From a virus, in the IMG/VR virus record IMGVR_UViG_3300021418_000001, positions 1 through 45,554 of that record: DNA of 45,554 nt; one strand, 5' to 3'. A program made the position numbers and the translations under genes. Below, piece after piece: positions 29,503 through 37,046 of the stretch (within the stretch, counting starts at the first letter, position 1; each line of letters opens with the position of its first letter). A model generated the notes under the pieces. The model was not told the DNA's origin and made no database searches. It saw only the letters and a list, made by a program, of their open reading frames with translations.

Positions 29503-30600
29503 ATGAAGTCTGCACTTGCAGGAATAGCTCTCAGTGCCATCGCCAGCAGTGCAATGGCCTGTGGCGTTCCTGCGACATTCCCATGCCAGCCTGTCAGCTT
29601 CGATCCAACCGATCCTGCAGCTTCCGGCTACCGTATCGTGTTTGCCGACGACTTTCTGAACTCCTCGACCATTGATATGGCCGACAGTGGAGCTGCAGGA
29701 TTCCACTGGTACAGGCGCTGGTGGTTCCAGGCTGGTGCGCAGCCAGCCGGAGACATCGTGACAGGTGCCGGTGGACTCGTCCTCACTCCCAGTCTCAATG
29801 CCGGTCCAAACCTGGCATTGACCACGGCCGTCCGCATAGGCGGAGCCGGACAGCATTGGGCTGGGACGACGTTTGGCGGAGGCTACTATGCAGAGGTCAG
29901 CATGTCATTCGACGGACCTGCCATCGTAGCGGCAAATTTCCTTGGAAGTGATGGCCAGCCAGGATGGCCTGCGTTCTGGGCTGAAAGCATCAACTTTCTT
30001 GTTCCAGAACGTGCAGTTGATGCGCAGTGGCCGGGGCAGGTAGCCGGCTACACGCATTTTATCGAAGACGACATGTTCGAGTACGACAATACTGGAGACG
30101 TTACCCATAAATGGGGGTCCGGGATATGGGACTGGTCGGGCATTAGCGGTGCTTCATCGTGCTCCGGCTATACGACAAACGGGCCGAACCATTGTGGCAT
30201 TCTCAATCTTAACAATATCGGGACCAATCAAAACACGGCATTCCTGTGTGCGAGTGCTAGCTGCCCGACCATCACATGGAATGTTTCGACGTTCCACACA
30301 CTTGGACATCTCTGGGTAGCCGGAGATGCGAATAATGCCCAGACTGGGTTCATCCAGACGTTCTTCGATGGCAATGAAGCCAGGGCGAACAATGGTGCGC
30401 TCAGCAGCAAGACTACCTGGGTGAACGGAACCATGCCGGCTCCAGCCTCGCTACCCAACAGTCCGCGGGTCTGGAGCATTCATGACACGCCGCCAGGCGA
30501 AAAGGTGGCGGTGATTCTTGGGGCGGGTGCAGGGCAGGCGTTTCACATAAAGTTCGTCAGAATCTGGCAGATACCAGGTTGCGGACAGGTCTATCATTAA
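29503..30600 (+). CDS. Exported GH16-like glycoside hydrolase, 365 aa
   Basis: AGGAGGAATC precedes ATG 29503. Residues 1-20 form a signal peptide (MKSALAGIALSAIASSAMAC), possibly with a lipobox-like end. The body has the ConA-type beta-jelly-roll pattern of GH16: YRIVFADDFLN, GGYYAEVSMSF, GWPAFWAESINF and then EDDMFEY. The last gives Glu188, Asp190 and Glu193 in the GH16 catalytic spacing ExDxxE. A later HTLGHLWVAGD and HIKFVRIWQI fit the closing strands. It probably cleaves beta-glycans of the host surface or exopolysaccharide. It lies 8 bases after the phosphoesterase fusion, in one operon. The family assignment rests on the motif, so it is moderately sure. Confidence 0.78.
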   Translation: MKSALAGIALSAIASSAMACGVPATFPCQPVSFDPTDPAASGYRIVFADDFLNSSTIDMADSGAAGFHWYRRWWFQAGAQPAGDIVTGAGGLVLTPSLNAGPNLALTTAVRIGGAGQHWAGTTFGGGYYAEVSMSFDGPAIVAANFLGSDGQPGWPAFWAESINFLVPERAVDAQWPGQVAGYTHFIEDDMFEYDNTGDVTHKWGSGIWDWSGISGASSCSGYTTNGPNHCGILNLNNIGTNQNTAFLCASASCPTITWNVSTFHTLGHLWVAGDANNAQTGFIQTFFDGNEARANNGALSSKTTWVNGTMPAPASLPNSPRVWSIHDTPPGEKVAVILGAGAGQAFHIKFVRIWQIPGCGQVYH

Positions 30601-30611
30601 GAGGAAAGCAT

Positions 30612-30809
30612 ATGCGTGAGCTTACAGAAGAAGAAGTCGACATGGTATCTGGTGCTCGCTGGCACCATTATCAGGCAAGACCTGTAGCTGCTCAGGCAGC
30701 GTACCCGACTCAGAGAATCGATCCGTCTATTACGGACCCTTATGTGATAGCATATATCGAATTCCATGCCCTCAGAACGGATGGGCTCTCGTCATCATTG
30801 GTGGCTTGA
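30612..30809 (+). CDS. Peptide with double-glycine-type leader, 65 aa
   Basis: GAGGAAAG lies just before ATG 30612. The start MRELTEEEVDMVSGA matches the leader of class II bacteriocins and microcins, which are cut after GG/GA by a C39 peptidase ABC exporter (consensus M-R-E-L-x-x-E-E-(I/V)-x-x-V-S-G-G/A). The mature 50 residues (RWHHYQARPVAAQAAYPTQR and on) are polar and aromatic with no cysteine. No exporter, peptidase or immunity gene was seen nearby, so processing would depend on the host. It directly follows two exported enzymes. Confidence 0.65.
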   Translation: MRELTEEEVDMVSGARWHHYQARPVAAQAAYPTQRIDPSITDPYVIAYIEFHALRTDGLSSSLVA

Positions 30810-30904
30810 TGAAACTCAAGCGGTGGCTGAGAGCCTTCAGGCTCTGGCGCAACAATCGAAGGATAGAAAGATGCCTAGCAAGACTCAATCGCAAGCCAGG
30901 CTGA
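30809..30904 (+). CDS. Possible cationic amphipathic peptide, 31 aa
   Basis: ATG 30809 lies in a TGATG overlap with the leader-peptide gene and ends inside the next gene. The product (KLKRWLRAFRLWRNNRRIER) is strongly basic with tryptophans on one face, like membrane-active peptides. The overlap with the next gene (34 bases) and the arginine richness could also mean a shadow frame. Confidence 0.35.
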   Translation: MKLKRWLRAFRLWRNNRRIERCLARLNRKPG

Positions 30905-31044
30905 TGGCGGCTGCCGCTCATACCAAAGGCGGGTATGGTGGCGTACCTCAGAAGGTCGGGAAGGAATTCAACCAGGCCGACAAGGGCGGCAAGTTGCTCA
31001 GCAAAGCCGCTCACAAGCCACACAAGGCTGGGAGAGGGAAATGA
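30871..31044 (+). CDS. Conserved small phage protein (KVGKEF type), 57 aa
   Basis: AAGGA lies 6 bases before ATG 30871, favouring this start over a longer frame. The pattern MPSKTQSQARLMAAAAHTKG, then VPQKVGKEFNQADKGGK is widespread in phages as a short basic protein of unknown role. ATGA overlap downstream. Confidence 0.8.
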   Translation: MPSKTQSQARLMAAAAHTKGGYGGVPQKVGKEFNQADKGGKLLSKAAHKPHKAGRGK

Positions 31045-31274
31045 TCGGTACGCTCATAGGAATCGTTTTTGCTCTCATAATCCTTGGTGTCGTGTGGTGG
31101 GCAGCTCAGACGCTCATGGGTCTTCTTCCAATAGCTGAGCCATTCAAGACGATTATCTATGTGGTCATGGTCGTGATCCTGGTCATGATTGTTCTGTGGG
31201 TACTATGGACGCTCCTGCAGATGTCAGGGGTGATGTCCATGGGTGGCAGCCTGCCGACACTTGGCCACAGGTGA
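31041..31274 (+). CDS. Two-helix membrane protein, holin-like, 77 aa
   Basis: Two strongly hydrophobic segments, residues about 3-22 (TLIGIVFALIILGVVWWAAQ) and 38-60 (TIIYVVMVVILVMIVLWVLW), are joined by a short loop (LPIAEPFK). This kind of small membrane protein with a conserved PIAEPFKTII loop is common next to head genes in podoviruses and is often called a putative holin. The lysis cassette at 9.3-10.6 kb has its own holin, so the role here is open. Confidence 0.7.
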   Translation: MIGTLIGIVFALIILGVVWWAAQTLMGLLPIAEPFKTIIYVVMVVILVMIVLWVLWTLLQMSGVMSMGGSLPTLGHR

Positions 31275-31399
31275 TCGCTGATTTCGGGGTTGCAGGAATC
31301 ACAATTGCTGCGTTCATGCTTGGCATGATCGTTGGCGCAATCCTTGGGATTCGCGTATTCCTGTGGGCGATCAGCGAGTTCACGACGGTGGAGAAATAG
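31271..31399 (+). CDS. Single-helix membrane protein, 42 aa (or 64 aa from 31205)
   Basis: GTG 31271 overlaps the preceding stop (GTGA), as in neighbouring genes. ATG 31205 gives a longer form overlapping the membrane gene by 70 bases. The product has one helix (AGITIAAFMLGMIVGAILGI) and a polar end (SEFTTVEK). Its stop touches the next ATG. Confidence 0.55.
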   Translation: MIADFGVAGITIAAFMLGMIVGAILGIRVFLWAISEFTTVEK

Positions 31400-31711
31400 A
31401 TGCCATATTATGGGTTCAAGTCGGAAGTCCTGGCCCGCCTTGATACGATCATAGCCAACCAGGTGGCGTTAGCTGGACAGATGGTGATGGAAATGGCTAC
31501 TCTCGACGAAATTGTTTCCAAGGTTGAAGAAGAGAAGACCCTGGTCGGGGGTCTTCAGACGTTCGTGCAGGGGCTCAAGGACCAGATTGCTGCATTGCCG
31601 AGCATGACCCCTGCCATGCAGGCCCAGATCGACCAGGTGTTTACGGCGGTATCTGCTAACAGCAAGGCCATTGCTGATGCGATGGTAGTGAATACGCCTC
31701 CGGTAGCGTGA
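31400..31711 (+). CDS. Coiled-coil protein, 103 aa
   Basis: Starts directly after the previous stop. Helical with heptad-like positions (VLARLDTIIANQVALAGQMV, IVSKVEEEKTLVGGLQTFVQ) and an alanine/serine-rich end. Proteins of this kind often precede scaffold genes in podoviruses. No specific family recognised. Confidence 0.7.
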   Translation: MPYYGFKSEVLARLDTIIANQVALAGQMVMEMATLDEIVSKVEEEKTLVGGLQTFVQGLKDQIAALPSMTPAMQAQIDQVFTAVSANSKAIADAMVVNTPPVA

Positions 31712-32055
31712 TGACCTGGGTATTCAGGAACGGAGAGATGGTGGAGAAGACCGGGCCGGTGATCAATCCTGCCCGCTCCTCTCTCCCGTGTCCGAATGTC
31801 ATCAGGGATGGTCTGTCTGAACCTTTGCAGCATCAGGCCAATGGCCGCTGGTATGAGTCCAAGCGTGCCATGGAGAAGGCGGATAGGGAGGCCGGATGTG
31901 TCTGCATCGGCAATGAGACCCCTCCGCCTTCCAGGCCAGAGCTTCCAGAGATCACGATGGCTGATGTCGAGAAGGCCTATGCCAAGGTCGAGCAGGGCTA
32001 CAAGCCTACAATTCCTGTAGAAAAGGTGGACAATCCAGAGACTGGATGGGTATAA
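31711..32055 (+). CDS. Head-cluster protein, 114 aa
   Basis: ATG 31711 lies in a TGATG overlap. The start MTWVFRNGEMVEKTGPVI and the middle DGLSEPLQHQANGRWYESKR follow a pattern typical of a conserved small protein encoded just before podoviral scaffold genes. CVCIGNE near residue 65 contributes two cysteines. Function unknown. Confidence 0.7.
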   Translation: MTWVFRNGEMVEKTGPVINPARSSLPCPNVIRDGLSEPLQHQANGRWYESKRAMEKADREAGCVCIGNETPPPSRPELPEITMADVEKAYAKVEQGYKPTIPVEKVDNPETGWV

Positions 32056-32061
32056 CATTCA

Positions 32062-33171
32062 ATGCCTGAAGAACAAGCTGCACCTTCTCTGGAAGATACC
32101 GTTTCCAGTGCCATGGAGAAGCAGGAGGCTGCGTTTGAGAAATCGCAGCCTGAGACTGCTCCTGAACAAGCTCCTGAACCTGAAAGGGTTGCCGAGCTTG
32201 AACCTGCCGAGGCTGCCAAGCCTGAGGAGGAAAAGCCGCATGACAAAGAACGGGACGACAAGGGGCGGTTTAAAACTAAAGCAACTGAGAAACAGGCTGA
32301 AGAGCCCGTTGAAGCTAAGCCCGAAGACACGCAAGAAGCTGTACGGCCAGACATCTCCAGGCCGCCAAAGCGTCTACCGCCAAGGCTGAAGCATATGTGG
32401 CTGAGCCTGTCCGAGCAGGCTCGCGAAGACATTCATAATAGAGAGACCGAGGTCGAGAAATCGTTCGAGCCCTACAAGGGGCTTGGCCGCTATGTGCAGC
32501 AGGCAAATTCGAACGGAACCACGCTGCAGGCAGCTGTAAGGGATTATGCGGCACTCGAGGACGCATTCCGCCAGGACCCTCTCAGAGGCGCCATCTATGC
32601 CTGGCAGCGCATCGGGGTTCCTCCTCAGGTCATCAATGGCTGGGTTGGCAGTATCATGGGCGGACAGAATCAGGGCCAACAGGCACAGGCTCCGCCGCCA
32701 CAGCCTGGCATGACCCAGGATCAGATCAGGGCGCTGGCCAGGGAGGAGCTTGAGAGCAGCCGTGTCATGTCCACCATAGAGTCGTTCGTTCGCGATCCGA
32801 AGCATATCCATCTCCAGACGGAGATGCTCAACCCGGATGGCACGATCGATCTTGGCCCGGAAATGGGGCCTCTGCGCAACAACATGCATAAGCTGTTGAA
32901 TGCCGGACTTGCAAATGATCTTGAAGATGCTTATAAACAGTCGTGTATAAGACATGGACTTGATCCAGCAGCCCAGCCAAATGGCAGTGCGGCGAGCGGA
33001 CAGGCCCAGAGGACAGCGGCGGCAGAAAGATCACGCCAGGCTGCAAAGGCGACAGTAGGCGCACCGTCCTCGAACACACCGAGGCAGCAGCGTTCCGACA
33101 ACCAAGCTGACAACAGATCGCTTGAACAAGTTGTTGCGGACGCGATGGCTCGCCAGGAAGGCCGCCAGTAG
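32062..33171 (+). CDS. Putative scaffolding protein, 369 aa
   Basis: Glutamate/proline/alanine-rich N-terminus (residues 1-100, such as EPERVAELEPAEAAKPEEEK), a helical middle with LRGAIYAWQRIGVPPQVING, and a glutamine/alanine-rich C-terminus with a basic end. It has no signal or enzyme motif. Composition, size and position directly before the major capsid gene are those of phage scaffold proteins, which assemble the procapsid and then exit. Its stop codon lies inside a hairpin that also covers the capsid ribosome-binding site. Confidence 0.8.
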   Translation: MPEEQAAPSLEDTVSSAMEKQEAAFEKSQPETAPEQAPEPERVAELEPAEAAKPEEEKPHDKERDDKGRFKTKATEKQAEEPVEAKPEDTQEAVRPDISRPPKRLPPRLKHMWLSLSEQAREDIHNRETEVEKSFEPYKGLGRYVQQANSNGTTLQAAVRDYAALEDAFRQDPLRGAIYAWQRIGVPPQVINGWVGSIMGGQNQGQQAQAPPPQPGMTQDQIRALAREELESSRVMSTIESFVRDPKHIHLQTEMLNPDGTIDLGPEMGPLRNNMHKLLNAGLANDLEDAYKQSCIRHGLDPAAQPNGSAASGQAQRTAAAERSRQAAKATVGAPSSNTPRQQRSDNQADNRSLEQVVADAMARQEGRQ

Positions 33172-33189
33172 GGTCCGCTAAAGGACTCT
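33170..33189 (+). promoter_or_regulatory. mRNA hairpin over scaffold stop and capsid ribosome-binding site
   Basis: AGGGTCC (33170-33176) pairs with GGACTCT (33183-33189) through 7 pairs with one G-U, closing the loop GCTAAA. The stem includes the scaffold TAG, and the loop/stem includes AAAGGA, the ribosome-binding site for ATG 33194. Ribosomes finishing the scaffold would open it, coupling capsid to scaffold synthesis. Confidence 0.5.
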
Positions 33190-33193
33190 GCCA

Positions 33194-34195
33194 ATGGCAT
33201 CCCCCCTTTCATTTACAGTCGACTGGGGTGACCTCGTCACCACCACGATGGAAGACCGCCAGCGTACGCTCGCTGACAACCTTTCCAACAACAATGCATT
33301 TCTCGCCTTCTTGAAAAGACGCGGCAACAGCACGTCCTACACGGGCGGTCGCGAAATTATGGAAGAGCTGGCATATGCCCAGAATCAGACATTTCTCTGG
33401 TATAGCGGCTATGAGCCTCTGAATATTGCCCTCAATGATACGATGACTGCCGCACGCTTCCCAGTGAAGCAGGCTGCAATTGCCGTCGTTATCTCCGGGC
33501 TAGAGCAGATCCAGAACTCTGGACGTGCCGAGGCCATGAACCTCGTGATGCAGCGCCAGAAGATCGCAGAGATGACTTTCTGGAACGCCATGAGTTCAGG
33601 CGTCTACTCGGACGGTACGGCATTTGGCGGCAAGCAGATTGGCGGCCTTGCGCTGCTGGTCTCGAAGGCGCCGCTCACAGGCATCGTCGGCGGCATTGAT
33701 GCTGCAGCCAATGTCTGGTGGAGAAACGTCGCATTCGACCAGACGGTCGACGCGCTCAGCACTGTCTCAGCCACGAACATCCAGGCCTACTTCAACAAGA
33801 TCACGCTTGGCCTGAAGAGGAATTCGGACGGTATCGATCTGATCGTGGCCGACACGAACTTCTATGCCTTCTATCTGGCTTCTCTCCAGACCATTCAGCG
33901 CATCACCAGCGAAGGCGGTTCAAGCGTCGGAGCAGGCTTCACGGCTCTCAAGTACTATGGAGCCGGTAAGGAAGTTGATGTGATCCTGGACGGCGGCAAG
34001 GGTGGACAGATTCCAGTCAACACCGCGTATTTCCTCAACACTGAATACTTCAACTACAGGCCATCCAAGTCCCGCAACTTCACGGTGATCGGCGGCGAGC
34101 GAGCCAATGTGAACCAGGATGCGGTGGTCAAGCTGATGGCTTGGGCAGGCAATATCACGATCTGCAACAGGTCCCTTCAAGGAGTGCTCTTCTGA
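33194..34195 (+). CDS. Major capsid protein, 333 aa
   Basis: Main shell protein, with an HK97-type fold expected. The sequence (VDWGDLVTTTMEDRQRTLAD, then GGREIMEELAYAQNQTFLWY) matches a capsid family seen in podoviruses of proteobacteria. In this family an N-terminal arm is followed by GYEPLNIA, a TFWNAMSSGVYSDGT region and VWWRN. The C-terminal part contains GQIPVNTAYFLNTEYFNYRP. It follows the scaffold by 22 bases and precedes a decoration-type gene in a TGATG junction. Length is normal for the family. Confidence 0.87.
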   Translation: MASPLSFTVDWGDLVTTTMEDRQRTLADNLSNNNAFLAFLKRRGNSTSYTGGREIMEELAYAQNQTFLWYSGYEPLNIALNDTMTAARFPVKQAAIAVVISGLEQIQNSGRAEAMNLVMQRQKIAEMTFWNAMSSGVYSDGTAFGGKQIGGLALLVSKAPLTGIVGGIDAAANVWWRNVAFDQTVDALSTVSATNIQAYFNKITLGLKRNSDGIDLIVADTNFYAFYLASLQTIQRITSEGGSSVGAGFTALKYYGAGKEVDVILDGGKGGQIPVNTAYFLNTEYFNYRPSKSRNFTVIGGERANVNQDAVVKLMAWAGNITICNRSLQGVLF

Positions 34196-35211
34196 TGACC
34201 ATCTCATCCTTCCAGTTCGAGGACGCTGGTCCGCACCTTCCTGTAGAAGGCCCGTACGGTTCAGGCGGCAACTTCCCTCAGCCGAGCTTCAAGCCCGGCA
34301 CTGTGACTGCTGGTGACAACGGGGCAGAGTTTATCTTCCTGCTTCTTGATGTCGTGAATGGTTACACATCGAACCAGGGCGATGCATTTGTCTGGGACAA
34401 CACGATGGTTGGTTCCAGAACAGGCGAGATTGCAACGACCGGCGAATACGATATCGGCCTCAACTGTGGCACGATCTTCCTTGGTGGCAAGACCGGTGAC
34501 AGCACCGGCCTGGTCGGCAACTGGTCATATACGTTCACTCCAGGTCTATATGGTATCTGGGTCCAGCGGGCTGGCGCGTCACTCTGCAACATCAATGCGA
34601 CGACCACCCTTGCGATTCCAGGTACGATTGGCGGCACTCCTTCGCGCATCACCTTCCTGGCCATTACCACGAAGTCCAATGCAATCGCGCCGGGATCGCT
34701 GGCATTCATGCCGACGTCCAAGACCTTTACGGCCGACACTCTTGCCGGTTCCGCAACGCTCCTGAACGTCAACGTCGGCAAGTTCATCCAGAAGGGTATG
34801 CGCCTTACCGGTACCGGCATTCCGACGACCACGGCCTCGGCATCGACCCACATAATCGACATCAATGGCTCGACTGTGACGATGTCGGCTGCGGCTACTG
34901 CATCAGGTACTGGTGTGACCATTACGGCTCTGTCGAACTCGACCTCAGGCACGACGCTGAGCGGTTCTCCAGTTCTGAGCAACATTCAGGCAATCAACGG
35001 GTTCTATCCGAACCAGACGATTGCTGGCACAGGCATTCCGGCATCGACCACGATCCTGTCGATCACCGGCAGCGGAAACCGCTACCAGATAACAATGTCG
35101 GCAAATGCTACAGCTTCAGCCAATAACATCTCGTTCACGACCACGGCCATGCCGAACTACAACGAGGTCTTTCTGAGCTGGCCGTACTACACCGCAGCGA
35201 CGAGTGCGTAA
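34195..35211 (+). CDS. Capsid decoration / head-fibre-like protein, 338 aa
   Basis: ATG 34195 overlaps the capsid stop. Residues 1-180 form a first beta-rich domain (AEFIFLLLDVVNGYTSNQGD, SRTGEIATTGEYDIGLNCG). The second half holds two copies of a beta motif of about 60 aa. One runs from GSATLLNVN with KGMRLTGTGIP, the other from GSPVLSNIQ with PNQTIAGTGIP, each ending in TMSANATASA-like strands. Such glycine/threonine-rich repeats are common in head-decoration and fibre proteins. Direct coupling to the capsid gene supports a high-copy head protein; the role is inferred. Confidence 0.72.
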   Translation: MTISSFQFEDAGPHLPVEGPYGSGGNFPQPSFKPGTVTAGDNGAEFIFLLLDVVNGYTSNQGDAFVWDNTMVGSRTGEIATTGEYDIGLNCGTIFLGGKTGDSTGLVGNWSYTFTPGLYGIWVQRAGASLCNINATTTLAIPGTIGGTPSRITFLAITTKSNAIAPGSLAFMPTSKTFTADTLAGSATLLNVNVGKFIQKGMRLTGTGIPTTTASASTHIIDINGSTVTMSAAATASGTGVTITALSNSTSGTTLSGSPVLSNIQAINGFYPNQTIAGTGIPASTTILSITGSGNRYQITMSANATASANNISFTTTAMPNYNEVFLSWPYYTAATSA

Positions 35212-35212
35212 T

Positions 35213-35500
35213 ATGGAAATCAGTCTGGTCTATGGGCTTGTCAATGCCTCGAACTACAGGGATTTCAAGCTTGTAACCAACGAGCTGTTTTTTGGTGACT
35301 CCGGGCATGTGTTCTACTACATCGCTCCTGCTCAGGTCTCATGGACGATCATGTTCGTGGACAGTACGCTGAAGCATATGGTCCTGACCCGTAGCCACAG
35401 CGATTCTGATCAGTTTCCTACATTGCTGACGGACTTTCCGAATGCGGTTCAGATCGAACAGGAAATGCCGCTGACTGTAGGCGGCTGGCACGAGACCTGA
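35213..35500 (+). CDS. Putative virion protein, 95 aa
   Basis: ATG 35213 is one base after the upstream stop; GTG 35204 is an in-frame alternative. The sequence looks globular and beta-rich (VYGLVNASNYRDFKLVTNEL, GHVFYYIAPAQVSWTIMFVD). No family recognised. Lies between decoration and head-completion-type genes, so it is probably structural. Confidence 0.65.
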   Translation: MEISLVYGLVNASNYRDFKLVTNELFFGDSGHVFYYIAPAQVSWTIMFVDSTLKHMVLTRSHSDSDQFPTLLTDFPNAVQIEQEMPLTVGGWHET

Positions 35501-35502
35501 TC

Positions 35503-35832
35503 ATGGCAGCTCTCTCCGCAGCAAACCATGAAAGCCTTGGACTTCTGCTTCTTCCGTACGCCAACGCATGCGGGATTGATGGCCGTCCTCAGCGGATGAC
35601 CAAGATTGCGGCAAAATGGGTGACAATGCTGGAAGGTATGGGCTGGGTGCTAGCTCCGCCTGATGTCGGAAACACGCCTTTGGCGGCTGGTGACCGTGTT
35701 CTTGCTTCAGCCTTGTGCATAAGCATGGCTCAGCAGGAAGGATATGCTGGACTCAGTGTCGAGTGGAACACTTGCGGAGTAGGATGGGTTGTTGATGCCG
35801 AGACAGCTACTTGGGGATTCACGGTGCCGTGA
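35503..35832 (+). CDS. Putative head-completion or virion protein, 109 aa
   Basis: Starts 2 bases after the previous stop. Helical N-terminus (NHESLGLLLLPYANACGIDG) with WVTMLEGMGWVLAPP and a strand-rich end (GLSVEWNTCGVGWVVDAETA). Cysteines at three positions. No family recognised. GTGA overlap with the next gene. Confidence 0.65.
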   Translation: MAALSAANHESLGLLLLPYANACGIDGRPQRMTKIAAKWVTMLEGMGWVLAPPDVGNTPLAAGDRVLASALCISMAQQEGYAGLSVEWNTCGVGWVVDAETATWGFTVP

Positions 35833-36008
35833 CGATCGATGTGATGAACTTCGCAAGAGAGACAGAGTTGAGAGACGCGATTGTAACGCTTGAGCATGCA
35901 ATCGAGCTTGTAGGCGGTGCCACTGATTCTACGAACAGGATGATGAAGAAGCTCAAGGAAGAGCTTGAGAAGGAAATCAAGAAGAACTCCAGCGTCAAAG
36001 AGGGGTAA
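35829..36008 (+). CDS. Small helical protein, 59 aa
   Basis: GTG 35829 overlaps the previous stop; ATG 35844 is a possible alternative. Two helices with a lysine/glutamate-rich C-terminus (MMKKLKEELEKEIKKN) suggest a coiled coil. It is the last gene before the homing endonuclease. Confidence 0.6.
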   Translation: MTIDVMNFARETELRDAIVTLEHAIELVGGATDSTNRMMKKLKEELEKEIKKNSSVKEG

Positions 36009-36019
36009 GTGGACATCCT

Positions 36020-36502
36020 ATGGCAACAATCGAAAGATTGCGCGAGGTGCTTCATTATGATCAAGTCCCAGGAATCTTTACGTGGCTTGTCAATCCTGGA
36101 AAGAAAAAACTTAACGGCCACGTTGCAGGAACCGTCAAGTCAACGGGCTACAAGGCTATTCAATTTGACGGCCGTTCTTATCTTGCTCATCGTCTTGCAT
36201 GGGCTTGGATGACAGGTAGATGGCCTGGTAGAATTGATCATAGAAATGGCGACTGTCTTGATAATCGCTGGGAGAATTTACGGGAAGCGACATCAGTTCA
36301 GAACTCGGTGAACCGTCGTAGACCAGTGCATAACATGTCTGGATTCAAGGGAGTAAGGAAGCACGGTTCCAGGTATCAAGCCAAAATCAGAGTGGCCGGG
36401 AATATGATCAATCTCGGATATTTTGATGATCCTGCTAAAGCTTCTGCCTGGTATTATGCTTTTGCGCAGCTTGCCTATGGCGAATTTGCCAGGAGTAATT
36501 GA
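36020..36502 (+). CDS. HNH homing endonuclease with AP2 DNA-binding domain, 160 aa
   Basis: A mobile, selfish nuclease that cuts genomes lacking it. Residues 1-30 carry the usual start (LREVLHYDQVPGIFTW), then GYKAIQFDGRSYLAHRLAWA. The HNH core is IDHRNGDCLDNRWENLREAT (residues about 73-92). An AP2-type DNA-binding domain follows (MSGFKGVRKHGSRYQAKIRV, LGYFDDPAKASAWY). It sits between two small structural genes with its own ribosome-binding site (GTGGA). Its codon use is more AT-rich and lysine/arginine-rich than its neighbours, as expected for a recent insertion. Confidence 0.92.
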   Translation: MATIERLREVLHYDQVPGIFTWLVNPGKKKLNGHVAGTVKSTGYKAIQFDGRSYLAHRLAWAWMTGRWPGRIDHRNGDCLDNRWENLREATSVQNSVNRRRPVHNMSGFKGVRKHGSRYQAKIRVAGNMINLGYFDDPAKASAWYYAFAQLAYGEFARSN

Positions 36503-36760
36503 ATGGCCACGACAATCCCAGCTATTCTTGCAGCTCTCCAGACCCCAGCCGCAATCAATAACTGTGCGGCATGGAACGCGTTCCCGCCGTCGCCAGTGAT
36601 GACTGCAGCACAGCGGGCGACTGTTGTTACGGCTTTGCTTGCTGGTACGATTACGACCGAAGCATCAGCTCTAGCGCTGATTGCCACGGCCGCAACTGGC
36701 GGGATCAGTCAGAAATCGGTTTGGGACCTCATGGTTCTAAATCCTGCAACGCTTGGATAA
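36503..36760 (+). CDS. Small virion-type protein, 85 aa
   Basis: Begins immediately after the homing-endonuclease stop. Alanine/threonine-rich and helical (IPAILAALQTPAAINNCAAW, LLAGTITTEASALALIATAA). No family recognised. Composition resembles minor head proteins. Confidence 0.65.
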   Translation: MATTIPAILAALQTPAAINNCAAWNAFPPSPVMTAAQRATVVTALLAGTITTEASALALIATAATGGISQKSVWDLMVLNPATLG

Positions 36761-36763
36761 GTC

Positions 36764-37042
36764 ATGGGCCTTCCAGTCCAGCAAGACAGCATGGCGCCTA
36801 TCTCCGTCTTGAACATCGCGGCGGCTACTGTGGTGAAGAACGGTCCTGGCTTTGTCTTTGCTGTCGGTACGACGACAGGTCCATGCACCCTGAACGACAC
36901 CAATATCGTCGGTGGTGCCGTAGCTGGCAATCTGATTGCAACCACGGCCACCGCTACGGGCGTGACACAGATCAATTTCAAGTTTAATATCGGGCTTCTG
37001 GTTACGCCCGCGGCTGGCGTGGCCTCCGTCAGCTTTGAGTGA
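36764..37042 (+). CDS. Small beta-rich virion-type protein, 92 aa
   Basis: Starts 3 bases after the previous stop. A strand-rich pattern (ISVLNIAAATVVKNGPGFVF, NLIATTATATGVTQINFKFN) ending in VASVSFE suggests a small jelly-roll or Ig-like decoration protein. No family recognised. Confidence 0.65.
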   Translation: MGLPVQQDSMAPISVLNIAAATVVKNGPGFVFAVGTTTGPCTLNDTNIVGGAVAGNLIATTATATGVTQINFKFNIGLLVTPAAGVASVSFE

Positions 37043-37046
37043 TCTC

